Shown: piece by piece, positions 41,501-51,600 of the stretch | Position numbering within the stretch: the first letter of the stretch is position 1 | Layout of the letters: each line of letters opens with the position of its first letter | Assembly: GCA_963971305.1 (NCBI GenBank) | Contig: OZ020304.1 | Location: 79,670,355-79,734,354, forward strand | Direction: 5' to 3' | Source of the DNA: Arcuatula senhousia | Taxonomy: Eukaryota > Mollusca > Bivalvia > Mytilida > Mytilidae | DNA: 64,000 nt | Translations under genes and position numbers: made by a program | The notes under the pieces: model-generated | Told to the model about the DNA's origin: nothing | The model's input: the letters and a program-made list of their open reading frames with translations, nothing else | Databases searched by the model: none

Positions 41501-44500
41501 CCACCATAACTTCGGTCCTAGTTGGCTTATTGCTTTGAAATTTATGAAGAATGTTTCATACAATAAAAGAATGAACTGGATGAACTTTAGCGCGCCCCCT
41601 TTTTCCTGTTAAGTAATTAAGGGCCAAAAGGGGCCAAAATCGAAACTTTAAATTAGTGGACTGATTTAAAAATTTTTTTTGCATGTTTGTTCTTGTCAAA
41701 TAGCAGATGCAAAATTGAGAATTGATTTTTGCTACCCCATCTTTTCCCCCTTATTATATAATAAGGGGCCAAAGGGGACCAAAATCAAAATTTTTTTTTA
41801 TTTGTGATCTGATTTTGAAAATTTTTTTTTTGCATGTTTGTTCTTGTCAAATAGTGGATACAAAATTGAGAATTAATTTTTGCGATACCCCTTTTTCCCC
41901 TTATCATGTAATTAGGGGCCAAAATTCAAACTTATTCATTTGTGGTCTGATTTTGATCTGATTTTGATCTCCTTTAGTAAATTTGATTCTTTTTAAAATG
42001 TGAATAGAAAGTCTACCAAAACCTGCATTTTTCAGAAACCTTTGTCAGTCCACCATGGGCTGCATATGTCCAGAGCAATTGACTATCCATATCGGGCCTA
42101 AAACCTACAGGGTTCAACATGTTGCGGTCGTATCATACTGTGCTCGGCGAAGCTTTTTATTTGTATTTAAAAAGAATTCATTAGTGCCTAGATATTTTTT
42201 GACTGCTTATATAGGGAAAAAATTAGACAGGAAATTTCTGGTACTTTTAACTGTATAATGTAACTAAATTTAGAATGGTATTATTTCCTAAACACAAAGT
42301 GACTTAAAAAATTAAGTGGTCAAAACAAAGTTTACTGTGGTTGCTTTTAATACCTAATTCTATTGAATTTCTTATGTGTATTTGTTATCGATGTGCCACC
42401 CTATTAATGGTATCTGTCTGATTCTAATATAAAGTAGAAGATAATAGATATGATACAAAACTTTCTAATATAAACTGTATCCTTATACAGTTATACCAGT
42501 AATACATGTAGAGTAAATCCTCAGATAACTCTAATACTTTCCAATGGTCCCTTCGACTTCAAGTTAACTAGGTTCAACTGTACATACAAATATCTAGAAG
42601 ACATTAAGACTATATATTAAAATTGTATGTCTTAATTTAGATGAAGATGACAAGAGGAGTCAAGGAGAGAAAAATGTGGAGGAAACCGAGGCTCCTAAGG
42701 AGGTAAATCAAGGAGACCTGATCGAAGACGAAACTGACCTAACAGAAAAACCCACAGAATCTAAGGCAGATAGTAATAGTAAGTTATAAACCATTTTACT
42801 TCAAAATGATCTCTGTCATGTAATTAATCATTTTAGGCTATTCTTGACAACCTTCTTTGTTACACTTGTCAACTGTGAATTTAAAGTTTCCAAGGAGAAA
42901 AACATTTGTATTTTACATACATAATGTTAGATATTGTTTTTGACATTTTTGTATTGACATATTTTGAAGTGAAAACAAAATGAAAAGTTTGAGACTAAAC
43001 AGTCAGAAAGGTGGTGACAAAATATTATCTCCCCTGTAGATATTTTGTATGTTTGAATGAGTTGAAATGCAAATCATTCTTAAGTGACACACTGAGCTGA
43101 AATCACCAACTTAATCTTTTGATTAATAAAATGTAGGACATATTTATATTCAAGTTGGTGTAAGTGAAGGAACAAGTTATTATTCTTTTTTCTTAGTTGG
43201 AATGTTTAATTCATATAATAATAATAATATTGTGAGAAAAAAAGATTTTATTATCTCTTAGCAATAACCGGAACTCTATAACCGGGACAAACATGTTGTA
43301 ATTAAAAATAATGGTAAGTGCGTGGAATTACATACTTTGACAGATGAAGGCCATTCTTGTGCTTTTTGTGTTGTCAAAATCTTAAGGAAATCGGTGAATG
43401 ATGTTTTTTTTCACAAGCAAATCCAAAACGTTGCTAGGCTAATAAAGGGAGGCGATTAGAATTTAACAAATGGAACATACCTGACTTGATAAACCTCCCC
43501 CTTCTAAAACGTTATTTTACATTTGGTTATTATCATTCTATTTCCAAGGCATGCATTATATTAGATAAAAAGTAATATTTTAACAGCTTTACAAGTTAAG
43601 GCATTTTTTATTGCAGAATTCAAGAGAAGTATATTAGCAAGTCGAGAAGACCATTGCTATTTTTATCCGTGTATGAGATACTCTCAATGTTTATTTATTT
43701 TATGAATGAAAATTCTATATTTAGAAAGGGGGATTTTCAAATAACTTATGAAATTAGCACAACTTTGAACATATATCTTATAAAAATAGCTATAGCAATA
43801 TTCAGGACTTTTAGATCAAAAAGACTGGAATCTTATCTGTTGGAAAATTATTAAAAATATGTTTAAAAACTTCCGATTTGGTCAATTTTGTGCAATTTGT
43901 TCAATTTTTACGTCACTATGACGTCACAGTATGGTCAAAAATATTAAATTGTCTATGAAGCATTAAAGTACTGACATTTAACTAAGTCTTGTCACACTTT
44001 TTACTTGAATTCTCAAAAATTACCCTTATCAACCCTAGTCCTTTTGTACAGATTTTTTTAAGCATAATGTTATTTTTGTCGCAAAGGAAATCAAACCCCA
44101 TAGTATAGCTTAACATAAGAAACTTTTCCCGTTACATATTTAATAAACCAATGCAAATTCGGTGTTATTTAATCTTCTTTTACATATTTTATATCATATT
44201 TTATTATGAAAATGACTTTGATATACTTTTTGATGCCCATATTTACTATGTAAACATCCCTAATCAAATTCTATCTTATTTACTGAATAGCTTATATTCT
44301 CTTGTCTCGTTCTGACCACTTTTCTGACTGTAAAGTTATAATGATATGTTTTGTATGCTTTCAGTGCAAGAAGATGATACTAGAGATGAAACAGAATTAG
44401 ATGATGATACAGATATAGAAGTAGATGAACCAGATGTGGATGATAGTCAGGGTAAATCTGAGGAAAACAACCAGGATGTCAAAATTGTCCAATCAGAGGA

Positions 44501-47500
44501 AGGGTTACAAGTATTGGAGGATGAACCAGCAGATACAAACAAGCCTGACACTGATGCAGAGGAAGGGGGACAGCAGATGGACAAACAACCAGTGGAAACA
44601 AACAAACCTGACACTGTGACAGAGGAAGGGGGACAGCAGATGGACAAACAACCAGTGGAAACAAACAAGCCTGACACTGGGGCAGAGGAAGGGGGACAGC
44701 AGATGGACAATCAACCAGTGGAAACAAACAAGCCTGAAGTTGGGACAGAAGAGGGAGGAAACAAACAACCAGCAGAAGATGGAGACAAGAGTCAGATAAA
44801 AAGTGATGACAAACAACTGTTGGAGGGAGAGACAGAAATTGTACAAGACCTGAGTCAACCAGAGGAAGATGGAACAAAAATTCAACAGGACTTTGATAAA
44901 CAAGAAGAAAAAGTACAGGAGCAAGACATGAACAAAGAAGAGGAAAAAGAGACTCAGCAGGATCAGCACAGGGATAAACAGGAGGATGAACACACACAGA
45001 TGGACAACCAACAAGAAAAGGAGGAAGTCAAACAACAGGTGCTAGATGCAGAAACACAGAAAGAGGAAACAGGAACAGAAATTCATCAGAACTTAGAAAA
45101 GACAAATACAGAACAGAAACTTGCAAAGACTAACACAGAACAGAAACTTGCAGAGACAAACTCAGGTGTGGAACAGAAAGTTGAAGAGACAGGCTCAAAT
45201 ATAGAACAGACGGTTGAAGGAAAGCTGGTAGAGGAACAACAAGGAGAACCACCCAAAACAGACTCTAGTAAACCTAGTGGATTAGAAGGAGTTATACAGG
45301 CACAGCATGATAATACTGATAGTCAAGGAGAACCACCCAAAACAGACTCCAGTAAAGCTGGTGGATCAGAAGGAGTTATACAGACACAGCCTGATAATAC
45401 TGATAGGCAAGAGGATGGTACACAAAACACAGAGACTACCATAGAATCAAACACTGAGGTGAAAGAGGAGATAAGGAAAGAAACAAAGGAGGAGGAAACT
45501 GATAAAGCAGGAGATGGTACATTGGTTAGACAAACAGAATCTACAGGAGATGGTACAATGGTTAGACAAACAGGATCTACAGGAGATGGTACCAAAGAAT
45601 TTACAGAAGCAGAGATAAAACCTACACCTGTACTATCCTCAGGGACCTTAGACAATCAAGTTACCTCACAGTTACAATCCAGTACACAGCCTCCTGTCCA
45701 GCCCAGTGAATTAGAAGGCTTTACAATCATTGATGGGACTCCATTTCCTATTGATATGTTTGATGAACCACCCACATCAGTGGAAGGTATACAAGCCACA
45801 GCTTCTCAGGAGACCCACCAACCACCCACGTCAGTGGAAGGTATACAAGCCACAGCTGCCCAGGAGATCCATCAAAGTCACATCTCTCACACTCAAATAG
45901 AACAACAGGACAGTTCTAAACTTAGTGAAACAGTTCATTCAAATCAGGAAGGGAGAATTGCTCATCAAGGCCAAGATAGTAGTACAGTCAAACCCTCACA
46001 AGAAGGCGAAAAAGCCCAACAAAATCAAGAAAGTGGTACAGTCCAACTTACACAAGAAAGTGGTACAGTCCTAGAAACTCAGGAAAGTGGTACAGTCCAA
46101 CAAACTCAGAAAACTGGTACAGACCAACAAAATAAAGAAAGTGGTACAATCAAAGAAACTCAGGAAAGTGGGATACTCCAACAAACTCAAGAAAGTGGTA
46201 CAGTCAAAGAAACTCAGGAAAGTGGTACACTCCAACCAACTCAAGAAAGTGGTACAATCCAACAAACTCAAGAAAGTGGTACAGTCCAACAAACTCAAGA
46301 AAGTGGTACAGTGCAAGAAACTCGAGAAAGTGATACAGTCCAACAAATTCAAGAAAGTGGTACAGTGCAAGAAAATGTAGAAAATGGAATGCTACAACAA
46401 AATCAAGAAAGTGAAACAATCCAACAGATTCAGGAAAAGGAATCAAATCAGATAAATCATGAAGTCCAACAAACTATAGAAAGTGGATCAGCTCAACTTA
46501 ATGATAAAAGAGAAATAAACAAAGTATCCCAAGATGACAAGCTAGACAGTCTACAACGTGACGTTGTTAACAAGAGGGAAGAACCAGAACAACTATTGTC
46601 CAATCAAAAGCCAAGAAAGACGACAGGTCATCCTGATGTTCTAGATGTTACTGAAGAGTACTTGGAAAGTCTCAAACAACAGGAAATGCAGCAGATGAAC
46701 CAGCAAAGCAATGAGGTTAACAAAGACCAAGAGCCACAGACTGGACAAATTACTGACAAGAAACCTGATGACAATGTACAGCCTACAATGCATACTGATA
46801 ATCTACACAAACCTTCAACAGAAGACATCATTGACAGGACAGATGGTGGAATAGTTCAGCCTGTATCTACTACCGGTATTGATAATCAGCAAAAACCACT
46901 AACAGAAAATGTAATTGATAAAAAAGTCAGTGACATCTTACATCCTGTGTCAAATCATGATCATCAGCTGAAACCACTAACAGAGGAAGCCATTGACAGA
47001 AAAGTTGATGATATCTTACAAGCCGTGTCCTCAATGGATCCCCAGCAGAGACCTATAACAGAAGATGCCATTGACAGACGAGATATCCTACACTCTGTGT
47101 CACATGCTGAACAGCTGATGTCATCTATGGAAGTCCCTGTACAACCAGATGTTAATCAAGCTACCATGGAACTCAATAATGATATAAAGGTTGACCAAGC
47201 TACAATGAAACTGAATTCTGACTTTAAGTTTGGTATTGCCAACGAGACAGTGCTGCCACAACAGGACATAGAACCCAGATTACAGGACATCTACAGGACT
47301 GCTGACTTTGTCTCTAGGAAGCCATTATCTCATGAGACAGAAGTCAGTGTTCACCAGGAACCAGTCCAGCCAGAATCTCCTACCAGTCAGACTCCTACCC
47401 AGGACAAAACAGAGGCTCCCCCTAGTCAGACTACTACCCAGGACAAAACAGAGGCTCCCCCTAGCCAGACTACTGCCCAGGACATAACAGAAGCCCCTCC

Positions 47501-48675
47501 TAGCCAGACTCCAGCCTCAATCCAGGAAGAGATACCCCCTCCACCATCAGGAGAGTTTGTCACACCTGATCCTTTGTTACGTAGAATTAATGATGAAAAT
47601 CTAGAGGAAAAGGAAGATAAAGAATACAGGGATCAGCAGACATGGAGAACTGGTTTCCTGACGTTGGATTCCAACTTGAAGGTCATTGTAGAAAAAGTAA
47701 GATTCAGTTCTTTGCTGTTCAATCTACATTTTAATTATAATAAGATAATGCTTGAAAAAAAATATCAATGCATTCTAAACATTCATAAGGAAAATTATAA
47801 AAAAGAGTAAAGAGTTTGAGCAGCATCTTATTTGCTGTTATAGAATAGTGTTCATTTGTTCTGGATTTGACTTTTGCATATTTTGGCAAACACTATTTTT
47901 CTACCACTACTTTGATTAAATAAAGCTTGTTATTTTTCAATCCAATTGTTTTACTAATAACTAATTCTATTTTCTAGGCATGTTATTTTTCAATCCATAT
48001 TGTTTTACTAATAACTAATTCTATTTTCCAGTTACCCCCATCCATCCAGTCTTTATTGGAACAGGAACCTCTTGGTTTATCACCACAGATGACAGTTCTT
48101 GTTGCTATGACAACTGTAGCCATGACAATACTGATAACCAGTCTCTCTTGTTTGTTAGGAGTAAGTTCATTATGTTATAAATCTGAGTTTGTTTGTACAG
48201 TTTTATTTTCTAGAACTATTGTATCTATCGGAGCAAACTTGTTTGTGTGTTTTATATGGGAATCATCTTGTCATAGGTTAAGATTCTAAACTTGGGAGTA
48301 TGCTTATAGTACTAGTTGTTCCTGGTTTTTGGTCAGATTTCATGGAGTGAAAAATATGGGTTATAAAATGGTGAATGTCAGGCGGGCGGGGAAGAAATTT
48401 TCATAACAGTTTTCTCAGCAACTACTAATCACAGCCACTTGATAATTGGTATTCAGCATTAGGGTGGGGTCCCATAATGTGGGATTCGATTTCAGGTCTG
48501 TCACTCACCTACTTCCTGTTTAACGAAATCCAACCATTTTTAACTTTGACAGATTTGTCTCTTAACAACAATTATCTAGTATAATATTTTATGTATAAAT
48601 CAATGTTTCATTAACACCAAATTTTTATATTATTTTTTAAGGGAAAGAAAGCCCCAACCAAGTCAGACCCTATAG
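35429..48675 (+). CDS. MIA3: TANGO1 / MIA3 homologue (ER export receptor), 8 coding exons, C-terminal half off the right edge
   Basis: TANGO1 sits at ER exit sites. Its luminal SH3-like domain engages bulky cargo (collagen, via HSP47 in vertebrates), and its cytosolic coiled coils and proline-rich tail recruit cTAGE5, Sec12 and Sec23. Exons 1-3 give a signal peptide and a MIA-type SH3 fold: LRLCADNNC, LSFSRGEIVQVLSK, DLWAGQ, KGYFPRSFVREY. Exons 4-6 are the acidic, Gln/Glu/Thr-rich luminal region, mostly one 3332-nt exon. Exon 7 carries the membrane segment; exon 8 starts the cytosolic side. All splice phases fit (1361 codons + 1 nt). The next exon must lie beyond 64000, leaving an intron of more than 15 kb filled with the 54-bp array. 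MIA3 rather than MIA2 is preferred because of the long luminal region. Confidence 0.88.
35687..36145. repeat. 459-bp direct repeat, copy 1 (TANGO1 intron 1)
   Basis: It starts tagggaacatgatggtaatt and ends cctgttatgttacct. Copy 2 at 37027-37485 appears identical. The ends are weakly inverted (AGGGAACATGAT against AGGTAACATAAC). It could be a MITE present twice, LTR-like ends of a small element, or a recent duplication. Confidence 0.85.
36146..37026. other. 881-bp segment between the 459-bp direct repeats
   Basis: AT-rich, no coding sequence of note. Together with the flanking repeats it forms a 1.8-kb LTR-like structure, but it lacks TG..CA ends, a recognisable primer-binding site or gag/pol. 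Confidence 0.5.
37027..37485. repeat. 459-bp direct repeat, copy 2 (TANGO1 intron 1)
   Basis: Apparent perfect copy of 35687-36145, displaced by 1340 bp. The flanking sequences differ immediately outside both ends. Confidence 0.85.
37491..38200. mobile_element. Inverted-repeat element (~115-bp arms) in TANGO1 intron 1
   Basis: The left arm 37491-37615 (atacgctcccgaagggagcg, ttagttgtactatgagatga, cttgttttcccgaactttcg) is inverted at 38086-38200 with about 85% identity. The left arm has an extra gaagggagcg hairpin. A diverged relative lies at 17640-19420. Confidence 0.65.
38201..39227. other. TANGO1 intron 1, distal part
   Basis: 38270-38440 is related to 17640-17770 in reverse. A tacatgtacttgtacatgta palindrome lies at about 38583-38602. 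The rest shows nothing recognisable up to the exon 2 acceptor. Confidence 0.4.
39228..39361 (+). CDS. MIA3: TANGO1 coding exon 2 (SH3 domain, residues 43-87)
   Basis: A 134-nt exon coding VLSLAKTLARHQNNDPVFLS then FSRGEIVQVLSKSAGNRPDL WAGQ. Acceptor TTTCTTTCAG, donor GTAAAA. The Cys that usually follows 'PD' in MIA-type domains is absent (NDPV). Confidence 0.9.
39762..39851 (+). CDS. MIA3: TANGO1 coding exon 3 (SH3 domain end, residues 88-117)
   Basis: A 90-nt phase 0-0 exon coding IGDRKGYFPRSFVREYKVEI PNPGNIVPTE. GYFPxSxVRE is the most conserved MIA/TANGO1 motif. Acceptor GCTATAG, donor GTAAAT. Confidence 0.92.
39905..40184 (-). mobile_element. tRNA-derived SINE in TANGO1 intron 3
   Basis: On the minus strand from 40184: gggggcctgggtggtcgagt then ggtctaaggcactgg holds an A-box (TGGTCGAGTGG). 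GGTGTTCGAGTCC (40103-40091) is a B-box. A body follows with ctggtttcctccaccatcaa and ends in an (AC)n tail (39923-39905). The Pol III promoter spacing suits a Leu/Ser-type tRNA head. The central part resembles the conserved domain shared by many invertebrate SINEs (MetaSINE-type); that assignment is tentative. Confidence 0.65.
40185..40658. other. TANGO1 intron 3, distal part, with a fragment of the aggaagtaga family
   Basis: 40500-40650 (agggattttcataaaagctt, aacaaaatccagccattttg) matches the reversed family also seen at 48310-48560. Nothing else is recognised. Confidence 0.4.
40659..40758 (+). CDS. MIA3: TANGO1 coding exon 4 (acidic linker, residues 118-150)
   Basis: A 100-nt exon coding GNEPKPILSGSQSTDDTELG DETEISEDEGYQS plus one base. 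Acceptor TTTTTGTAG, donor GTAAAT. Strongly acidic. Confidence 0.85.
40913..41085. repeat. 54-bp tandem repeat, three copies, TANGO1 intron 4
   Basis: gagatattttatgttctatt then ccacataagggtcaggcagg recurs three times with a 54-bp period (aagggtcagg at 40941, 40995 and 41049). The sequence is unrelated to the large 54-bp array downstream. Confidence 0.85.
41110..42160 (-). mobile_element. Second copy of the atacgaccgca / GACGACGAC element, reversed
   Basis: It starts atacggccgcaaaaaatttg then cggacgtataatggtatgat, and ends ttgcggtcgtatcatactgt then gctcggcgaagcttttt. It is the reverse of 8096-9507, with the same subrepeats (ttaggggcc, aaaggggcc) and the same cccatgggctgcatatgtcc block. Non-coding. 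Confidence 0.65.
42641..42778 (+). CDS. MIA3: TANGO1 coding exon 5 (acidic linker, residues 151-196)
   Basis: A 138-nt exon coding DEDDKRSQGEKNVEETEAPK EVNQGDLIEDETDLTEKPTE SKADSN plus one base. Acceptor TTAATTTAG, donor GTAAGT, phase 1. The composition continues that of exons 4 and 6. Confidence 0.82.
42779..44364. other. TANGO1 intron 5, nothing recognised
   Basis: AT-rich 1.6-kb intron. There is an internal plus-strand ORF at 43654-43854 with no recognisable domain. The phase between exons 5 and 6 is continuous, so no exon needs to lie here. Confidence 0.4.
44365..47696 (+). CDS. MIA3: TANGO1 coding exon 6 (3332-nt luminal exon, residues 197-1307)
   Basis: The exon begins after GCTTTCAG; TG plus the A of exon 5 gives Met, then QEDDTRDETELDDDTDIEVD. 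It ends ...LDSNLKVIVEK with donor GTAAGA, phase 0. The region is acidic and very rich in Q, E and T, and is built from internal repeats: four ~21-residue KPDTxxEEGGQQMDKQPVETN units, fifteen 9-residue ESGTVQQTQ units, pairs of QGEPPKTDSSK and PPTSVEGIQATA, several PLTEEAIDRKVDDIL units, and three TEAPPSQTTxQDK units. A long disordered luminal region is typical of TANGO1; this exact sequence is not conserved. Confidence 0.88.
44541..44760 (+). repeat. 63-bp coding repeat in TANGO1 exon 6, about 3.5 copies
   Basis: Units of 21 codons (NKPDTxxEEGGQQMDKQPVET) are nearly identical at DNA level. The last copy is degenerate (NKPEVGTEEGGNKQP). Confidence 0.85.
46029..46433 (+). repeat. 27-bp coding repeat in TANGO1 exon 6, 15 copies
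   Basis: Fifteen consecutive 9-residue units of the form ESGTVQQTQ (variants ESGTVKETQ, ESGTLQPTQ, KTGTDQQNK). The period is exactly 27 bp and all are in frame. Confidence 0.9.
47697..47927. other. TANGO1 intron 6, 5' part, nothing recognised
   Basis: Short AT-rich intron segment between the exon 6 donor and the duplicated acceptor region. Confidence 0.4.
47928..48032 (+). repeat. Tandem duplication of the TANGO1 exon 7 acceptor
   Basis: tgttatttttcaatccaatt then gttttactaataactaattc and tattttctag is followed directly by a second, nearly identical copy ending tattttccag. Both contain the branch-like ttactaataac, the pyrimidine tract and the AG, at 47976-47977 and 48030-48031, 54 nt apart. 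Confidence 0.92.
48032..48160 (+). CDS. MIA3: TANGO1 coding exon 7 (transmembrane exon, residues 1308-1350)
   Basis: A 129-nt phase 0-0 exon coding LPPSIQSLLEQEPLGLSPQ followed by MTVLVAMTTVAMTILITSLS CLLG, a clear membrane segment. Acceptor TATTTTCCAG, donor GTAAGT. A second acceptor copy lies exactly 54 nt upstream (AG at 47976-47977) in a local tandem duplication. Confidence 0.88.
48161..48641. other. TANGO1 intron 7, with a reversed aggaagtaga-family fragment
   Basis: About 48310-48560 (tttcataacagttttctcag, ctacttcctgtttaacgaaa) is the interspersed family of 2090-2745 and 12480-12925 in the other orientation. Confidence 0.5.
48642..48675 (+). CDS. MIA3: TANGO1 coding exon 8 (34 nt), founder of the 54-bp array
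   Basis: The exon codes GKKAPTKSDPI plus one base (phase 1), with acceptor TTTTTTAAG and donor GTAAGC. The basic KKAPTK fits the cytosolic side of the membrane segment. Its last 16 bases (AAGTCAGACCCTATAG) and the donor are the constant part of every unit of the array that follows. The call rests on phase, position and the origin of the array; no conserved motif marks it. Confidence 0.7.
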
Positions 48676-51600
48676 GTAAGCCTGGTTGTTTGTCAGTAGT
48701 ATTATCTAACATTAAGTCAGACCCTATAGGTAAGCCTGGTTGTTTGTCAGTAGTATTATCTAACATCAGACCCTATAGGTAAGCCTGGTTGTTTGTCAGT
48801 AGTATTATCTAACATTAAGTCAGACCCTATAGGTAAGCCTGGTTGTTTGTCAGTAGTATTATCTAACATTAAGTCAGACCCTATAGGTAAGTCTTGTTGT
48901 TTGTCAGTAGTATTATCTAACATTAAGTCAGACCCTATAGGTAAGCCTGGTTGTTTGTCAGTAGTATTATCTAACATTAAGTCAGACCCTATAGGTAAGC
49001 CTGGTTGTTTGTCAGTAGTATTATCTAACATTAAGTCAGACCCTATAGGTAAGTCTTGTTGTTTGTCAGTAGTATTATCTAACATTAAGTCAGACCCTAT
49101 AGGTAAGCCTGGTTGTTTGTCAGTAGTATTATCTAACATTAAGTCAGACCCTATAGGTAAGCCTGGTTGTTTGTCAGTAGTATTATCTAACATTAAGTCA
49201 GACCCTATAGGTAAGTCTTGTTGTTTGTCAGTAGTATTATCTAACATTAAGTCAGACCCTATAGGTAAGCCTGGTTGTTTGTCAGTAGTATTATCTAACA
49301 TTAAGTCAGACCCTATAGGTAAGCCTTGTTGTTTGTCAGTAGTATTATCTAACATTAAGTCAGACCCTATAGGTAAGTCTGGTTGTTTGTCAGTAGTATT
49401 ATCTAACATTAAGTCAGACCCTATAGGTAAGCCTGGTTGTTTGTCAGTAGTATTATCTAACATTAAGTCAGACCCTATAGGTAAGTCTTGTTGTTTGTCA
49501 GTAGTATTATCTAACATTAAGTCAGACCCTATAGGTAAGCCTGGTTGTTTGTCAGTAGTATTATCTAACATTAAGTCAGACCCTATAGGTAAGCCTGGTT
49601 GTTTGTCAGTAGTATTATCTAACATTAAGTCAGACCCTATAGGTAAGTCTTGTTGTTTGTCAGTAGTATTATCTAACATCAGACCCTATAGGTAAGCCTG
49701 GTTGTTTGTCAGTAGTATTATCTAACATTAAGTCAGACCCTATAGGTAAGCCTGGTTGTTTGTCAGTAGTATTATCTAACATTAAGTCAGACCCTATAGG
49801 TAAGCCTGGTTGTTTGTCAGTAGTATTATCTAACATTAAGTCAGACCCTATAGGTAAGCCTGGTTGTTTGTCAGTAGTATTATCTTACATTAAGTCAGAC
49901 CCTATAGGTAAGCCTGGTTGTTTGTCAGTAGTATTATCTAACATTAAGTCAGACCCTATAGGTAAGTCTGGTTGTTTGTCAGTAGTATTATCTAACATTA
50001 AGTCAGACCCTATAGGTAAGCCTGGTTGTTTGTCAGTAGTATTATCTAACATTAAGTCAGACCCTATAGGTAAGCCTGGTTGTCTGTCAGTAGTATTATC
50101 TAACATTAAGTCAGACCCTATAGGTAAGCCTGGTTGTTTGTCAGTAGTATTATCTAACATTAAGTCAGACCCTATAGGTAAGTCTTGTTGTTTGTCAGTA
50201 GTATTATCTAACATTAAGTCAGACCCTATAGGTAAGCCTTGTTGTTTGTCAGTAGTATTATCTAACATTAAGTCAGACCCTATAGGTAAGCCTGGTTGTT
50301 TGTCAGTAGTATTATCTAACATTAAGTCAGACCCTATAGGTAAGTCTGGTTGTTTGTCAGTAGTATTATCTAACATTAAGTCAGACCCTATAGGTAAGCC
50401 TGGTTGTTTGTCAGTAGTATTATCTAACATTAAGCCAGACCCTATAGGTAAGTCTGGTTGTTTGTCAGTAGTATTATCTAACATTAAGTCAGACCCTATA
50501 GGTAAGTCTGGTTGTTTGTCAGTAGTATTATCTAACATTAAGTCAGACCCTATAGGTAAGTCTTGTTGTTTGTCAGTAGTATTATCTAACATTAAGTCAG
50601 ACCCTATAGGTAAGCCTGGTTGTTTGTCAGTAGTATTATCTAACATTAAGTCAGACCCTATAGGTAAGCCTGGTTGTCTGTCAGTAGTATTATCTAACAT
50701 TAAGTCAGACCCTATAGGTAAGCCTGGTTGTTTGTCAGTAGTATTATCTTACATTAAGTCAGACCCTATAGGTAAGTCTGGTTGTTTGTCAGTAGTATTA
50801 TCTAACATTAAGTCAGACCCTATAGGTAAGCCTGGTTGTTTGTCAGTAGTATTATCTAACATTAAGTCAGACCCTATAGGTAAGCCTGGTTGTTTGTCAG
50901 TAGTATTATCTAACATTAAGTCAGACCCTATAGGTAAGTCTGGTTGTTTGTCAGTAGTATTATCTAACATTAAGCCAGACCCTATAGGTAAGTCTGGTTG
51001 TTTGTCAGTAGTATTATCTAACATTAAGTCAGACCCTATAGGTAAGCCTGGTTGTTTGTCAGTAGTATTATCTTACATTAAGTCAGACCCTATAGGTAAG
51101 TCTGGTTGTTTGTCAGTAGTATTATCTAACATTAAGTCAGACCCTATAGGTAAGTCTGGTTGTTTGTCAGTAGTATTATCTAACATTAAGTCAGACCCTA
51201 TAGGTAAGCCTTGTTGTTTGTCAGTAGTATTATATAACATTAAGTCAGACCCTATAGGTAAGCCTGGTTGTTTGTCAGTAGTATTATCTTACATTAAGTC
51301 AGACCCTATAGGTAAGCCTGGTTGTTTGTCAGTAGTATTATCTAACATTAAGTCAGACCCTATAGGTAAGCCTGGTTGTTTGTCAGTAGTATTATCTAAC
51401 ATTAAGTCAGACCCTATAGGTAAGTCTGGTTGTTTGTCAGTAGTATTATCTAACATTAAGTCAGACCCTATAGGTAAGCCTGGTTGTTTGTCAGTAGTAT
51501 TATCTTACATTAAGTCAGACCCTATAGGTAAGCCTGGGTGTTTGTCAGTAGTATTATCTAACATTAAGTCAGACCCTATAGGTAAGCCTGGTTGTTTATC

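Noticed and set aside
44447..46831. Minus-strand and alternate-frame ORFs across TANGO1 exon 6
   Set aside because: Shadows of a long repeat-rich exon. The plus-strand frame fits splice phases on both sides and composition of the neighbouring exons.
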